From Sphingobacteriales bacterium (lineage in GTDB: Bacteria > Bacteroidota > Bacteroidia > Chitinophagales > CAIOSU01), in contig JAIXUD010000004.1 in assembly GCA_027483645.1 (NCBI GenBank), positions 62,001 through 126,000 on the forward strand: 64,000 nt of DNA. Reading direction: 5' to 3'. Below the pieces are notes generated by a model. That model saw only the letters and a list, made by a program, of their open reading frames with translations, had not been told where the DNA came from and did no database searches. The position numbers and the translations under genes are program-made. Positions 34,542-43,900 of this stretch are shown piece by piece. Every line of letters begins with the position of its first letter. Positions within the stretch are counted from its first letter, which is position 1.

Positions 34542-35816
34542 ACCAACAAACTCATACCCAATATCCTTCCTGTAGTTCTTGCCGTCAAACTCTATGCGGT
34601 GTGCATTGGCAAGGGAAGTGTTTAAAGCATCTTGCAAAGTAGCTCCCAAAGAAGTAACGGCAATCACACGGCCACCGTTGGTAACCAACTTGCCATCATC
34701 AGCTTTGGTACCGGCATGGAAGATAAGACTATCCTCAATATCATGGTCGCCTTTAATCACTTTTCCTTTCTCGTAATCGCCCGGATAGCCTCCTGAGACT
34801 AGCATAATGGTGGCGCAGTGCTCGTTTTTAAACTCTAGTTCTTCCTCGCTCAAGTAGCCACCAGCTACCGCTAGGAATAGTTTTACCAAATCCGTTTCCA
34901 ATAGTGGTATTACCACCTCGGTTTCTGGGTCGCCTAGGCGGCAATTGTACTCTATCACTTTAGGCTCCTCGCCTACTTTTATTAAGCCTACGTACACAAA
35001 CCCTTTGTAGTCCATACCTTCAGCCTTTATGCCGGCAATGGTTGGCTTCACTACTTGCTCTTCCACTTTGCGCATCAACTCTTCGGTTACAAATGGTACT
35101 GGGCTTATCGCACCCATACCACCGGTGTTGAGGCCCGTGTCGGCCACTCCTACCCTTTTATAATCCTTCGCAGGTGGCAATATTTTATAGCTAGTTCCAT
35201 CTGTTAATACAAATACCGAAAACTCAATTCCATCCAAAAACTCCTCTATTACTACCTTCTTGCTAGCCTCACCAAAGCGCGATTCCAATATCATATCCTT
35301 CAAGGCGGCTTTGGCTTCTTCCTTATCTTGAATAATCAAAACACCCTTTCCTGCTGCCAAACCGTCAGCCTTCAACACTATTGGAGGCGTAAGACTATCA
35401 ATGTATGCCAAACCGTCATTTACATTCGTCGCATCAAACTCTTTATAGCCCGCCGTCGGCACGTTATACTTCATCATAAACTGCTTGGCGAAGGCTTTGC
35501 TGCCTTCCAATTGCGCGCCTTGCGCATCGGGGCCGATAACAGGAATGTGTTGGAGTGCGGGTTTGCCTTTAAAATAATCCACAACACCCAATACCAAAGG
35601 GTCTTCTGGGCCTACTACGATCATTTCAATCTCCTTCTCCAGCGCAAAATCTGCCAAAGCGTCAAAATCGGTGGCCGAAATGTTCACATTAGTGCCTACA
35701 TTTCGGGTGCCGCCATTGCCTGGGGCTATCCATAAATTCCTGCAAAGTGGGCTACGGCTTAGTTTCCAAGCCAAAGCGTGTTCGCGACCGCCGCTACCGA
35801 GCAAGAGAATATTCAT
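34539..35816 (-). CDS. purD: Phosphoribosylamine-glycine ligase PurD, 425 aa
   Basis: ATP-grasp enzyme of purine synthesis joining glycine to phosphoribosylamine. The N-terminus MNILLLGSGGREHALAWKLS, MIVVGPEDPLVLGVVDYF, VLKADGLAAGKGVLII, NTGGMGAISPVPFVTEELM and VIEYNCRLGDPETEVV are all diagnostic. ATG 35816 is used; a TTG two codons upstream is not needed. The C-terminal codons run into a heptad repeat. Divergent from secA. Confidence 0.96.
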   Translation of the reverse strand: MNILLLGSGGREHALAWKLSRSPLCRNLWIAPGNGGTRNVGTNVNISATDFDALADFALEKEIEMIVVGPEDPLVLGVVDYFKGKPALQHIPVIGPDAQGAQLEGSKAFAKQFMMKYNVPTAGYKEFDATNVNDGLAYIDSLTPPIVLKADGLAAGKGVLIIQDKEEAKAALKDMILESRFGEASKKVVIEEFLDGIEFSVFVLTDGTSYKILPPAKDYKRVGVADTGLNTGGMGAISPVPFVTEELMRKVEEQVVKPTIAGIKAEGMDYKGFVYVGLIKVGEEPKVIEYNCRLGDPETEVVIPLLETDLVKLFLAVAGGYLSEEELEFKNEHCATIMLVSGGYPGDYEKGKVIKGDHDIEDSLIFHAGTKADDGKLVTNGGRVIAVTSLGATLQDALNTSLANAHRIEFDGKNYRKDIGYEFVG

Positions 35817-35846
35817 AAACAATTATTTTACGTGAATGGGAGTGAG

Positions 35847-35854
35847 CAAATATA
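35847..35854 (-). promoter_or_regulatory. -7 box (TATATTTG) of purD
   Basis: Exact TAnnTTTG on the minus strand, 30 bp upstream of the purD ATG. No purine riboswitch-like structure was recognised in the short leader. Confidence 0.5.
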
Positions 35855-35919
35855 AGCCTTTGAGCCAAATTAGTCCTGATTTTATAATGCTTTTGACCTC
35901 AAGGCTGCGGAATTAGTAT

Positions 35920-35927
35920 TATTTTTG
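35920..35927 (+). promoter_or_regulatory. -7 box (TATTTTTG) of the secA operon
   Basis: Exact TAnnTTTG with an upstream TTTTG at 35891-35895 that may act as the -33 box (spacing 24, slightly long). 37 bp before the secA ATG. Confidence 0.5.
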
Positions 35928-35964
35928 CGGAAAGGGCATACACACTAAAAATCAGCTTTCGAGC

Positions 35965-38900
35965 ATGTTAGACTTTATCAATAAGGCAATCAATAAGTTA
36001 TTCGGGACAAAATCGGATAAGGACATTAAAGAAGTAATGCCATACGTGGAGAAGGTGCAGGCCGTTTTCCCTTCTATGGCAGCTTTGAGCAACGACGAAC
36101 TGCGCGGCAAAACCCAGGAATTCAAAAATCGCATTGCAGAAGGTTTAAAAGATATTGACACCCAAGTAGCCAATTTGCGGGAGGGTGCCAAAGCCGAAGA
36201 CATTGATCCAGATGCGAAAGAGGCCATGTTCAAACAAGTAGATGAACTAGGCAAACAGCGCGACAAGCAATTGGAAGCCATTTTGCTAGAGTTATTGCCC
36301 GAGGCATTTGCCGTAGTAAAAGAAACCGCCCGCCGCTTTAAAGAAAACCCAAGCCTTACTGCCACTGCTACCCAGCTTGATCGTGACTTGGCAGTGGGCC
36401 CAGACCATATCAGCATCAGTGGAGACCAAGTAACCTACCAGAATAACTGGTTGGCTGCCGGCAACCGCATTACGTGGGATATGGTGCACTATGATGTGCA
36501 GTTGATTGGCGGCGCGGTGTTGCACACGGGCAAAATTGCCGAGATGGCTACTGGTGAGGGTAAAACCTTGGTAGCGACCTTGCCTGCATACTTGAACGGA
36601 CTAACCGGCCAAGGTGTACACATTGTAACCGTGAACGATTACCTTGCTCGTAGGGATAGCGAGTGGATGGCGCCATTGTTGAACTTCCTAGGCTTGACCG
36701 TGGATTGCATCGACAAATATGAGCCAAACAGTGAAGAGCGCCGTGCGGCCTATAATGCCGACATTACTTACGGAACCAATAACGAATTTGGCTTTGACTA
36801 CCTGCGTGATAATATGACCCGCAGCCCAGAAGAGCTGGTACAGCGAAAGCACCACTACGCTATGGTGGATGAGGTGGATAGCGTGTTGGTGGATGACGCC
36901 CGAACGCCTTTGATTATCTCTGGCCCCGTACCGAAGAATGATATTCAGGAATTTATGGTATTGAAGCCACGCATCGAGCGTTTGGTAGAAGCCCAAAAGA
37001 AAGCCATCAACACTTTCCTAAACCAAGCCAAGAAGGATATTGAATCTGGTAAAACTGGGGAGAAAGACGCAGGTTTAGCATTGTTACGTGCTCACCGCGC
37101 ATTCCCTCGTTACAAGCCGCTTATCAAGTTTATGAGCGAGCCGGGTAACAAGGTTATCATGCAGAAGGCAGAGAACCACTACATGTCGGAAAACAACAAG
37201 CGGATGCCTGAAGTGGATGAGGAGTTGTTCTTTGTAATTGAAGAGAAGCAGAACAGCGTTGACCTTACAGAGCAAGGTATCGATTTGATTACTGGTGCTG
37301 GCGAGGATAAAACTTTCTTCGTAATGCCTGACGTGGGCGCTGAAGTAGCAGATATAGAGAAGAGCAATCTATCCGACGAAGATAAGATTGCCCGCAAAGA
37401 CCAGCTGATGCAAGAATTCGCCATTAAGGCCGAACGCTTGCACATCGTACAGCAGCTATTAAAAGCTTACGCTTTGTTCGAACGCGATACCGAATACGTG
37501 GTGGTGGAAGGAAAGGTTAAGATTGTTGACGAAAACACTGGCCGTATCATGGAAGGCCGCCGCTATAGCGACGGTTTGCACCAAGCGATTGAGGCCAAAG
37601 AAAACGTTAAAGTAGAAGGTGCTACACAAACGTACGCCACAGTTACCCTGCAGAACTACTTCCGTATGTACCACAAGCTATGTGGTATGACCGGTACTGC
37701 CGAAACTGAGGCAGGTGAGTTATGGGAAATATACAAGTTGGACGTGGTGGTAATACCAACCAACCGTAACATTGTACGCGACGACCAGCAGGATGTGGTT
37801 TACAAAACCAAGCGGACCAAATACAACGCCGTAATTGACCACATTGCCGAGCTGCGCGAAAAGGGCCGCCCGGTACTAGTAGGTACTACTTCGGTTGAGA
37901 TTTCGGAATTGATGGGCCGCATGTTGCGCCAACGGAATATTCCGCACAACGTGTTGAACGCCAAGCAGCACCAGCGAGAGGCGGAGATTGTAGCCGAAGC
38001 GGGCCGTGCAGGTATGATTACCATCGCCACCAACATGGCTGGTAGGGGTACCGACATTAAGCTAGGGCCAGGCGTTAAGGAAGCCGGTGGCTTAGCCATT
38101 GTAGGCACCGAGCGCCACGATAGCCGCAGGGTTGATAGGCAGTTGCGAGGCCGTGCCGGTCGTCAAGGAGATCCGGGTTCATCTTTGTTTTTCGTATCGC
38201 TGGAGGATGATTTGATGCGCCGCTTCGGCTCTGACCGTATTGCTGGTGTAATGGATAAGCTTGGCTACAAAGAAGACGAGGTAATTCAGCACAGTATGAT
38301 TACCAAATCAATCGAGCGCGCACAGCAGAAGGTTGAGGAAAATAACTTCGGGATGCGTAAACGCTTGCTGGAGTATGATGATGTGATGAACGCCCAGCGT
38401 GAAGTAATATACAAACGCCGTAAGAACGCCTTGTTTGGTGAGCGCCTAGCCGTAGACGTGAGCAACATGTTCTATGATCTATGCGAGGATTTGGTTACCA
38501 CCCACCGCAACAGCGAAGACTATGAAGGCTTCAAGTTGGAGGCCATCCGCTACCTATCAGTAAACCCAGCTGTGGGCGAAGACGATTTTAAACGCAAATC
38601 GATCAGCAACTTATCCACCGAGTTGTATGAGCAAGCTTGGGCTGCTTATAAGCGCAAAGGTGAGCACTTGGCTCAACAGGCAATGCCATTGTTGTTGCAG
38701 GTTCGGGGTGGTACTTACACCAACGTTTTGTTTCCATTTACCGATGGTATTAAGAACCTACGCGTAATCGTTCCGATTGAGAAAGGCATTGAAACACAAG
38801 GCCATGAAGTAATTACCGGCTTTGAGAAAGCAGTAGTATTGGGCTTGATTGACGAGGCTTGGAAAAACCACCTTCGTGAGATGGACGATTTGAAGCAAGC

Positions 38901-39276
38901 CGTACACGGCGCGGTATATGAGCAGAAGGACCCATTGCTGGTTTATAAACTCGAAGCTTTCGAATTGTTTAAAACTATGGTTGCAACATTCAACCGCGAT
39001 GTAGTATCTTTCCTGTGCAAAGGCGGATTGCCCGTGCAGCAGCAACAAGAAATTCGTACCGCACCTACTGAAGAAAAGACCGACCTGAGCCGATTGAAAG
39101 CAGGCCGCGACGAGAACAACAGTGTGGTTAACCCGAATGCGGCACAGCAACAACCCCAGCAACCACAGGAGCGCAAGCTAGAACCTGTGCGAGTGGAAGA
39201 AAAAACAGGACGAAACGACTTATGCCCTTGCGGTAGCGGTAAAAAATATAAACAGTGCCATGGCAAAGAGCAGTAG
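35965..39276 (+). CDS. secA: Preprotein translocase ATPase SecA, 1103 aa
   Basis: Motor ATPase of the Sec pathway. The DEAD-like motor has MATGEGKTLVATLPAYL (Walker A) and MVDEVDSVLVDDARTPLI (DEVD, Walker B). TNMAGRGTDIKLGPGV and RQLRGRAGRQGDPGSSLF are the second motor-domain motifs. The C-terminus has the zinc-binding CPCGSGKKYKQCH motif that contacts SecB or ribosomes. At 1103 residues it is longer than the ~900-residue E. coli protein, with an extra segment near residues 340-400, as is usual in Bacteroidota. First gene of a four-gene operon; overlaps deoC by 17 bp. Confidence 0.97.
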   Translation: MLDFINKAINKLFGTKSDKDIKEVMPYVEKVQAVFPSMAALSNDELRGKTQEFKNRIAEGLKDIDTQVANLREGAKAEDIDPDAKEAMFKQVDELGKQRDKQLEAILLELLPEAFAVVKETARRFKENPSLTATATQLDRDLAVGPDHISISGDQVTYQNNWLAAGNRITWDMVHYDVQLIGGAVLHTGKIAEMATGEGKTLVATLPAYLNGLTGQGVHIVTVNDYLARRDSEWMAPLLNFLGLTVDCIDKYEPNSEERRAAYNADITYGTNNEFGFDYLRDNMTRSPEELVQRKHHYAMVDEVDSVLVDDARTPLIISGPVPKNDIQEFMVLKPRIERLVEAQKKAINTFLNQAKKDIESGKTGEKDAGLALLRAHRAFPRYKPLIKFMSEPGNKVIMQKAENHYMSENNKRMPEVDEELFFVIEEKQNSVDLTEQGIDLITGAGEDKTFFVMPDVGAEVADIEKSNLSDEDKIARKDQLMQEFAIKAERLHIVQQLLKAYALFERDTEYVVVEGKVKIVDENTGRIMEGRRYSDGLHQAIEAKENVKVEGATQTYATVTLQNYFRMYHKLCGMTGTAETEAGELWEIYKLDVVVIPTNRNIVRDDQQDVVYKTKRTKYNAVIDHIAELREKGRPVLVGTTSVEISELMGRMLRQRNIPHNVLNAKQHQREAEIVAEAGRAGMITIATNMAGRGTDIKLGPGVKEAGGLAIVGTERHDSRRVDRQLRGRAGRQGDPGSSLFFVSLEDDLMRRFGSDRIAGVMDKLGYKEDEVIQHSMITKSIERAQQKVEENNFGMRKRLLEYDDVMNAQREVIYKRRKNALFGERLAVDVSNMFYDLCEDLVTTHRNSEDYEGFKLEAIRYLSVNPAVGEDDFKRKSISNLSTELYEQAWAAYKRKGEHLAQQAMPLLLQVRGGTYTNVLFPFTDGIKNLRVIVPIEKGIETQGHEVITGFEKAVVLGLIDEAWKNHLREMDDLKQAVHGAVYEQKDPLLVYKLEAFELFKTMVATFNRDVVSFLCKGGLPVQQQQEIRTAPTEEKTDLSRLKAGRDENNSVVNPNAAQQQPQQPQERKLEPVRVEEKTGRNDLCPCGSGKKYKQCHGKEQ

Positions 39277-39931
39277 TACGGAGCAGGGGTTGAACAAGCT
39301 CATTGAGCATACCTTGCTAAAACAAGATGCTACTACCGACGATGTGAAAACACTATGTGATGAGGCCATTGCTCACAAATTCTTCGCGGTTTGTGTACCA
39401 CCATATTATGTAGAGCAGGCGAGCAAGTTGTTGGACAAGACATCGGTGAAGATAGTTACCGTAGTGGGTTTCCCACTGGGGTACAGCCTTACTTCAATTA
39501 AGGTAGAAGAAGCTAAAAAGGCCATCGAGAAAGGCGCTGATGAAATTGATATGGTGATCAACTTGGCAGCCTTCCGCAACAAGGAGTACAACTACATCAA
39601 AAACGAGATTGACAGCGTTGCTACCATTGCCCGCATGAACAATAAGTTGATGAAGGTAATCATCGAATCGGGCTCATTGACCGATGAGGAGATTGTAAAG
39701 GCTTGTGAATTAGCTGTAGATGGCGGTGCGGATTTTGTTAAAACATCCACTGGCTTTAACGGAACTGGCGCCCAGGTAGAACATGTGAAATTGATGCGCG
39801 CCAACTTGCCGGAGAAAATCAAGATTAAAGCATCTGGCGGCATTAAAGAGCGCGCCTTTGCTTTGGATTTGGCCAAAGCTGGCGCCGACCGCATTGGTGC
39901 ATCGGCTAGTGTAAACCTAATGGAAGCATGA
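39260..39931 (+). CDS. deoC: Deoxyribose-phosphate aldolase DeoC, 223 aa
   Basis: Class I aldolase cleaving 2-deoxyribose-5-phosphate. The Schiff-base Lys is in ADFVKTSTGFNGTGA; KIKASGGIKERAFALDLAKA and TVVGFPLGYSLTSIKVEEAK are family motifs. The start codon lies within the secA 3' end and its stop overlaps the next ATG, so the operon is translationally coupled. No other nucleoside-salvage gene is present. Confidence 0.95.
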   Translation: MAKSSSTEQGLNKLIEHTLLKQDATTDDVKTLCDEAIAHKFFAVCVPPYYVEQASKLLDKTSVKIVTVVGFPLGYSLTSIKVEEAKKAIEKGADEIDMVINLAAFRNKEYNYIKNEIDSVATIARMNNKLMKVIIESGSLTDEEIVKACELAVDGGADFVKTSTGFNGTGAQVEHVKLMRANLPEKIKIKASGGIKERAFALDLAKAGADRIGASASVNLMEA

Positions 39932-40323
39932 AACGTATTGTTATCATAGCAATATTGATGATGCCTTTGCTGGTAGCATTTGGGCAGCAGCAGGGCACTA
40001 TCGAGATTGTGTTGAGCAATCCTGAAATCACCTCTTTAATAGATGCCTACAAGGCCGAAGGCGAGAAAGACCAAACCATTAAAGGCTACCGAGTACAAAT
40101 CTTATCTGCAGACAACCGCAACGATATAAATAGGGTTAAAAGCCAATTTTATACTTTGTTTCCTGATGTAAAATCGTTTGTTATATACCAGCAGCCAAAC
40201 TTTAAGCTGCGTGTTGGCAATTTCCGCACCAGGTTGGAGGCGCATAAAGTATGGCAAGAGGTTGTAAAGAGTTTCCCAGGTGCTTTTATTACGCCCGACG
40301 AATTGAAGCTAAGCGAGTTCTAA
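39928..40323 (+). CDS. Exported SPOR-domain protein, 131 aa
   Basis: Signal peptide MKRIVIIAILMMPLLVAFGQ, then a SPOR-type fold: GYRVQILSADNRNDINRVKS, VIYQQPNFKLRVGNFRTRLE and AHKVWQEVVKSFPGAFI. SPOR domains bind denuded peptidoglycan, often at the division septum. ATGA overlap with deoC. No other domain is present. Confidence 0.87.
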   Translation: MKRIVIIAILMMPLLVAFGQQQGTIEIVLSNPEITSLIDAYKAEGEKDQTIKGYRVQILSADNRNDINRVKSQFYTLFPDVKSFVIYQQPNFKLRVGNFRTRLEAHKVWQEVVKSFPGAFITPDELKLSEF

Positions 40324-40333
40324 ACACTCTAAT

Positions 40334-41527
40334 ATGACCGAACAGCTACACCGGATAAAAGCATTAGCCGCACAGGTCTATCCGGAGGTAGTAGCTATTC
40401 GTCGCGATTTACACGCTCACCCGGAGTTATCATTTGATGAAAACCGCACTTCCGCTAAGATTTGTGAGTATTTGGATAAATGGGGCATTCCTTATCAAGC
40501 AGGCGTTGCCAAAACTGGTGTAGTTGCTTTGATAAAAGGCCGTAACCCCGAAAAGAAGACGGTAGCCCTGCGTGGCGACATGGACGCGCTGCCAATACAG
40601 GAAACCAACGAAATAGACTACAAATCAACCAATGCTGGAGTAATGCACGCTTGCGGACACGATGTGCATACGGCATCCGTGTTGGGCAGTGCATATATTC
40701 TTAACCAACTAAAAGATTCGTTTGAAGGCACTGTAAAGCTCATTTTTCAGCCAGGAGAAGAAAAACTGCCAGGCGGAGCTTCTATTATGATAGCCGAGGG
40801 TGTATTGCAAAATCCTAAGCCTGCCGCTATATATGGTCAGCATGTATTCCCTGAGTTGCCAGCTGGCACGGTTGGTTTCCGCCCAGGGATGTACATGGCT
40901 TCTGCTGATGAGATATATGTAACTGTAAAGGGCAAGGGAGGCCACGCTGCCCTACCCCATCGTAATATCGACCCGGTGCTGATTGCGTCGCACCTGATTG
41001 TTGCTTTACAGCAATTGGTAAGCCGTAATGCCGATCCGCGCATACCCACCGTGCTATCCTTCGGCAAAGTAATCGCCAATGGGGCCACCAATGTAATACC
41101 CGATGAGGTAAAGTTGGAAGGCACCTTCCGTACGCTAGATGAAGATTGGCGCAACCGCGCCCACCAACTGATGGTTGACCTTGCCGAAAACCTAGCCAAA
41201 AGCATGGGCGGCAGCGTTCATTTTGACATCCACAAAGGCTATCCCTTCCTCGCCAACGACCCATCACTCACGCACCGCGCCATTGCCGATGCCATTACCT
41301 ACCTAGGCGAGGAAAACGTAGTTGAACTCGACGTACGCATGACTGCGGAAGACTTCGCTTGGTACACGCACCACTTGCCTGCTTGCTTTTACCGCCTCGG
41401 CACCGCTAGCGCTGATGGGCGCTTTACCAGCTCCGTGCATACTTCCACTTTTAATGTGGACGAGAAGGCATTGGAAACGGGAATGGGTTTGATGGCTTGG
41501 CTGGGGTTGCGGGAGTTGGGGTATTGA
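40334..41527 (+). CDS. M20-family amidohydrolase, 397 aa
   Basis: Metal-dependent N-acyl amino-acid amidohydrolase / IAA-amino-acid hydrolase-like enzyme. Metal-site segments are VMHACGHDVHTASVLGSAYI, FQPGEEKLPGGAS and GQHVFPELPAGTVGFRPG. The dimerisation insert contains GKGGHAALPHRNIDPVLIAS, and the C-terminal SSVHTSTFNVDEKAL completes the site. Substrate unknown; cytoplasmic. It follows the SPOR gene by 10 bp. Confidence 0.92.
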   Translation: MTEQLHRIKALAAQVYPEVVAIRRDLHAHPELSFDENRTSAKICEYLDKWGIPYQAGVAKTGVVALIKGRNPEKKTVALRGDMDALPIQETNEIDYKSTNAGVMHACGHDVHTASVLGSAYILNQLKDSFEGTVKLIFQPGEEKLPGGASIMIAEGVLQNPKPAAIYGQHVFPELPAGTVGFRPGMYMASADEIYVTVKGKGGHAALPHRNIDPVLIASHLIVALQQLVSRNADPRIPTVLSFGKVIANGATNVIPDEVKLEGTFRTLDEDWRNRAHQLMVDLAENLAKSMGGSVHFDIHKGYPFLANDPSLTHRAIADAITYLGEENVVELDVRMTAEDFAWYTHHLPACFYRLGTASADGRFTSSVHTSTFNVDEKALETGMGLMAWLGLRELGY

Positions 41528-41551
41528 TTTAATGTTTGCTTTTCCCCATCC

Positions 41552-42036
41552 TGTCATCCCGAGTTTTTCACGAGGGACCTTCGGGCCGATAAGTACGAAA
41601 TTGAATTACCGATAACCTCTTTTCTTTTCCACATTTGTATATTAGTGGAAACATCTTTAAATGCAACACAATTATTACATCTACATCGTTACCAATGAGA
41701 GCAAAACCACGTTATATACAGGCGTAACAAGCAACTTACTGAAAAGAATTTTAGAACACAGGGAAAATAAAGGGGAAGATAAAACCTTTGCAGGCAAATA
41801 CTACTGCCACAACTTGATATACTATGAGCACTTTACGGATATATCCCATGCAATAGTAAGAGAGAAGCAGATTAAAGGTTGGAGTAGAGCTAAGAAAATT
41901 GTGTTGATTGAAAAGATGAACCCGGAATGGGAGTTTTATGACCCATATAATTTTTTGTAGTTGAAATAATGTTCACCTTGATTCCAGTGCGTTACCCAAT
42001 TGCCCGAAGGTCCCTCGTGAAAAACTCGGGATGACA
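41552..42036. mobile_element. 485-bp GIY-YIG element with perfect 35-bp terminal inverted repeats
   Basis: Left end 41552-41586 (starts TGTCATCCCGAGTTTTTCAC, continues GAGGGACCTTCGGGC). Right end 42002-42036 is its exact reverse complement. The only ORF between them is the GIY-YIG gene at 41661-41960. A related solo end is at 30841, and other TGTCAT-type repeats are at 6694, 17683, 30917 and 34397. This suggests a small mobile unit moved by, or parasitising, the endonuclease. No flanking target duplication was established. Confidence 0.7.
41661..41960 (+). CDS. GIY-YIG endonuclease-domain protein (UPF0213/YhbQ-like), 99 aa
   Basis: Single-domain nuclease: YYIYIVTNESKTTLYTGVTS carries the YIY-x(n)-YTG variant of GIY-YIG, LLKRILEHRENK the conserved Arg and His, and HAIVREKQIKGWSRAKKIVL the conserved Glu and basic helix. 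The order and about 99-aa length match UPF0213 proteins. It sits centrally between perfect inverted repeats, which is unusual for a housekeeping nuclease. Confidence 0.9.
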   Translation: MQHNYYIYIVTNESKTTLYTGVTSNLLKRILEHRENKGEDKTFAGKYYCHNLIYYEHFTDISHAIVREKQIKGWSRAKKIVLIEKMNPEWEFYDPYNFL

Positions 42037-42090
42037 TTACGGGTTAGGCAAACGAGTTATATCATACAGCAGATGTTGCTACCTTTTACG

Positions 42091-42098
42091 TAATTTTG
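42091..42098 (+). promoter_or_regulatory. -7 box (TAATTTTG) next to the 42103 start codon
   Basis: Exact TAnnTTTG with 4 bp to the ATG; predicts a leaderless transcript. Confidence 0.45.
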
Positions 42099-42102
42099 TC
42101 GT

Positions 42103-42417
42103 ATGCCCACCCATTCCCGCTCCAACAAAACCCCAAAAGAAATCCTGCTAGAAATAGCCAAGGAGCTAAATAGCAGTGATACGCACGAACAGGTGGAAAC
42201 CCTATTGAACGAGGCGAAGATGCTGATATGGATGGAGTTTGACGATGTGGACAATAACATCCTAAAGAAGGAAATTGATACGCACCTTGCTTCCATTAGT
42301 AAGTACACTTGGCAGAAGTCGCAGCACAAGAAAGATACGTTGCTGAAGAACGTAGTGGATGATGCGCAGGACTCTATCCAATACTATTATAAGATTGTCT
42401 CGCCGAACGAGAAGTGA
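42103..42417 (+). CDS. Hypothetical helical protein, 104 aa
   Basis: No family recognised. Predicted mostly alpha-helical and charged (TPKEILLEIAKELNSSD, KKEIDTHLASISKYTWQKS). No signal or membrane segment. It has a -7 box almost adjoining its ATG and lies 66 bp to the right of the GIY-YIG element. The next gene starts 14 bp after its stop, so they may be an operon. Confidence 0.55.
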   Translation: MPTHSRSNKTPKEILLEIAKELNSSDTHEQVETLLNEAKMLIWMEFDDVDNNILKKEIDTHLASISKYTWQKSQHKKDTLLKNVVDDAQDSIQYYYKIVSPNEK

Positions 42418-42431
42418 TAACAGCAACTACT

Positions 42432-42872
42432 ATGAGTACTTTAACCAATAATCAATTAGCAGAAATAGCGGAGGACTTACAAGGCGGCATGCGTGTGTTT
42501 TGGAATCCTGAAAATGGTGAGTTATTAACCGTTCCCGATGAATCTCAGTTTGGCATTGTTGACGAAGACTTGTGGGCGGAGCAATTAGAAAAGCTCGAGA
42601 ACAACCCGTTGGATTACAAGCAGTTTGAAGGCATGTCTTCAAAAGAGGCCTTTAACCTAATGGAAGATTTTATCGAAACCTTAGCCAACAAACATCCCCT
42701 TAAACGTCAATTGAAAGAGGCACTAGGTAAACCACAGCCCTTCGCAAAATACAAATGGATAATAGAGGGGGCCGGCAGAGAAAAACAGGAGTGGTTTACC
42801 TTTAGAAAACAACAGTGGTTGGAATATGTAGAGAAAACCTATCACGATATAATTGCAGCAAAAGAAAATTAA
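42432..42872 (+). CDS. UPF0158-family-like protein, 146 aa
   Basis: Pattern EIAEDLQGGMRVFWNPENGE, then an acidic helix region (DYKQFEGMSSKEAFNLMEDF) and FAKYKWIIEGAGREKQEWF, resembles UPF0158 (PF03682) proteins of unknown function. ATG 42432 is used, not a GTG at 42414 inside the previous gene's end. Convergent with the methyltransferase gene, overlapping by 4 bp. Confidence 0.65.
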   Translation: MSTLTNNQLAEIAEDLQGGMRVFWNPENGELLTVPDESQFGIVDEDLWAEQLEKLENNPLDYKQFEGMSSKEAFNLMEDFIETLANKHPLKRQLKEALGKPQPFAKYKWIIEGAGREKQEWFTFRKQQWLEYVEKTYHDIIAAKEN

Positions 42873-43525
42873 TTAGCCTTCTCCAGCACAACCACCGTAA
42901 ACTCACGCTCCACCCACTCCCCTGCTTGGCTCTCCACTTGTTCGGTGTGGTTAAACACATCAGCTACTTGGAATTGGGTAGACTCCACCAATTCCTCTAC
43001 TTTATCGGTATCGTAGAGGTTGAAGCCATATTGGGTAAATGGTAAGTGCTTCATAAAACTGCGCTGCGCAAAACAGATGGCGAATTGCCCACCGGGCTGC
43101 AGCACCCGATACACCTCATTCAAGAGCAACACAGGTTCTTTCCAAAAGTAGATGGTGTTTATGGTCATCACTTTCTTGAAACTACCATCAGCAAAAGGCA
43201 TTTTAGTAGCATCGGCTATTACAAACTTGGCATTGCTATAACCTGCATTGGCTTTGCTGGCTTCGTGGCTCATCAACTCCGAAAGCTCTAATCCAGTGTA
43301 TTGCAAGATTGGTAGGCCTTCCAACAATTCAGCTATATGTCCGCCAATGCCATGTCCAATCTCTAGCAAGGTGTCATTATCCTCCAAATCCAATGCATTG
43401 ATGGCCGCACCAATCATCCCGATGTTGGAAGTCAGCATTTTATTGCCGACCGAAATACCCATTTCGCCGCTAGGGCAGGCAAGTTGTGCGGCCACATTTT
43501 TGATGTCTTGTTCGGAGAGTGCCAT
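42869..43525 (-). CDS. Class I SAM-dependent methyltransferase, 218 aa
   Basis: Rossmann methyltransferase: motif I LLEIGHGIGGHIAELLEG binds SAM, motif II VIADATKMPFADGSF, motif III VLQPGGQFAICFAQRS. A short N-terminal helical part (MALSEQDIKNVAAQL) precedes it. Substrate unknown. ATG 43525 is chosen over an upstream in-frame start at 43597. It is divergent from the GNAT gene, with about 80 bp between. Confidence 0.85.
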   Translation of the reverse strand: MALSEQDIKNVAAQLACPSGEMGISVGNKMLTSNIGMIGAAINALDLEDNDTLLEIGHGIGGHIAELLEGLPILQYTGLELSELMSHEASKANAGYSNAKFVIADATKMPFADGSFKKVMTINTIYFWKEPVLLLNEVYRVLQPGGQFAICFAQRSFMKHLPFTQYGFNLYDTDKVEELVESTQFQVADVFNHTEQVESQAGEWVEREFTVVVLEKAN

Positions 43526-43605
43526 GCCGTTGAGTTTATGCAAGATTAAAATTACCGTTTTCCAGTTAGTTTGATATCGCTTAATTTTACAAAACAATAA
43601 GCAAC

Positions 43606-43890
43606 ATGACCTTACAAGTACAACACGAACAACCCGACCACAAAGGGGCTTTCTATATTGAGCAAGATGGCAAGCGCGTGGCAGAAATGACCTACGTGAT
43701 GGCTGGCGATACCAATATGATTATTGACCATACGGAAGTCTCCGACGCTTTGCGCGGTCAAGGCGCCGGTGCGCAGATGGTTGCTGCAGCAGTAGTATAT
43801 GCTAGGGAGAAGGGCATCAAGATTCGACCATTATGCCCGTTTGCTAAATCGGTTTTTGATAAAACGCCAGAGTATATTGATGTGCTGTGA
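43606..43890 (+). CDS. Small GNAT-like acetyltransferase (YidJ/Gcn5-related), 94 aa
   Basis: Compact one-domain GNAT: VAEMTYVMAGDTNMIIDHTE, LRGQGAGAQMVAAAVVYARE with the acetyl-CoA-binding (R/Q)xxGxG/A loop, and PLCPFAKSVFDKTPEY, the conserved C-terminal part. This matches the YidJ-type N-acetyltransferase group of about 90-100 residues. Substrate unknown. Confidence 0.88.
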   Translation: MTLQVQHEQPDHKGAFYIEQDGKRVAEMTYVMAGDTNMIIDHTEVSDALRGQGAGAQMVAAAVVYAREKGIKIRPLCPFAKSVFDKTPEYIDVL

Positions 43891-43900
43891 CCACCCCTTA

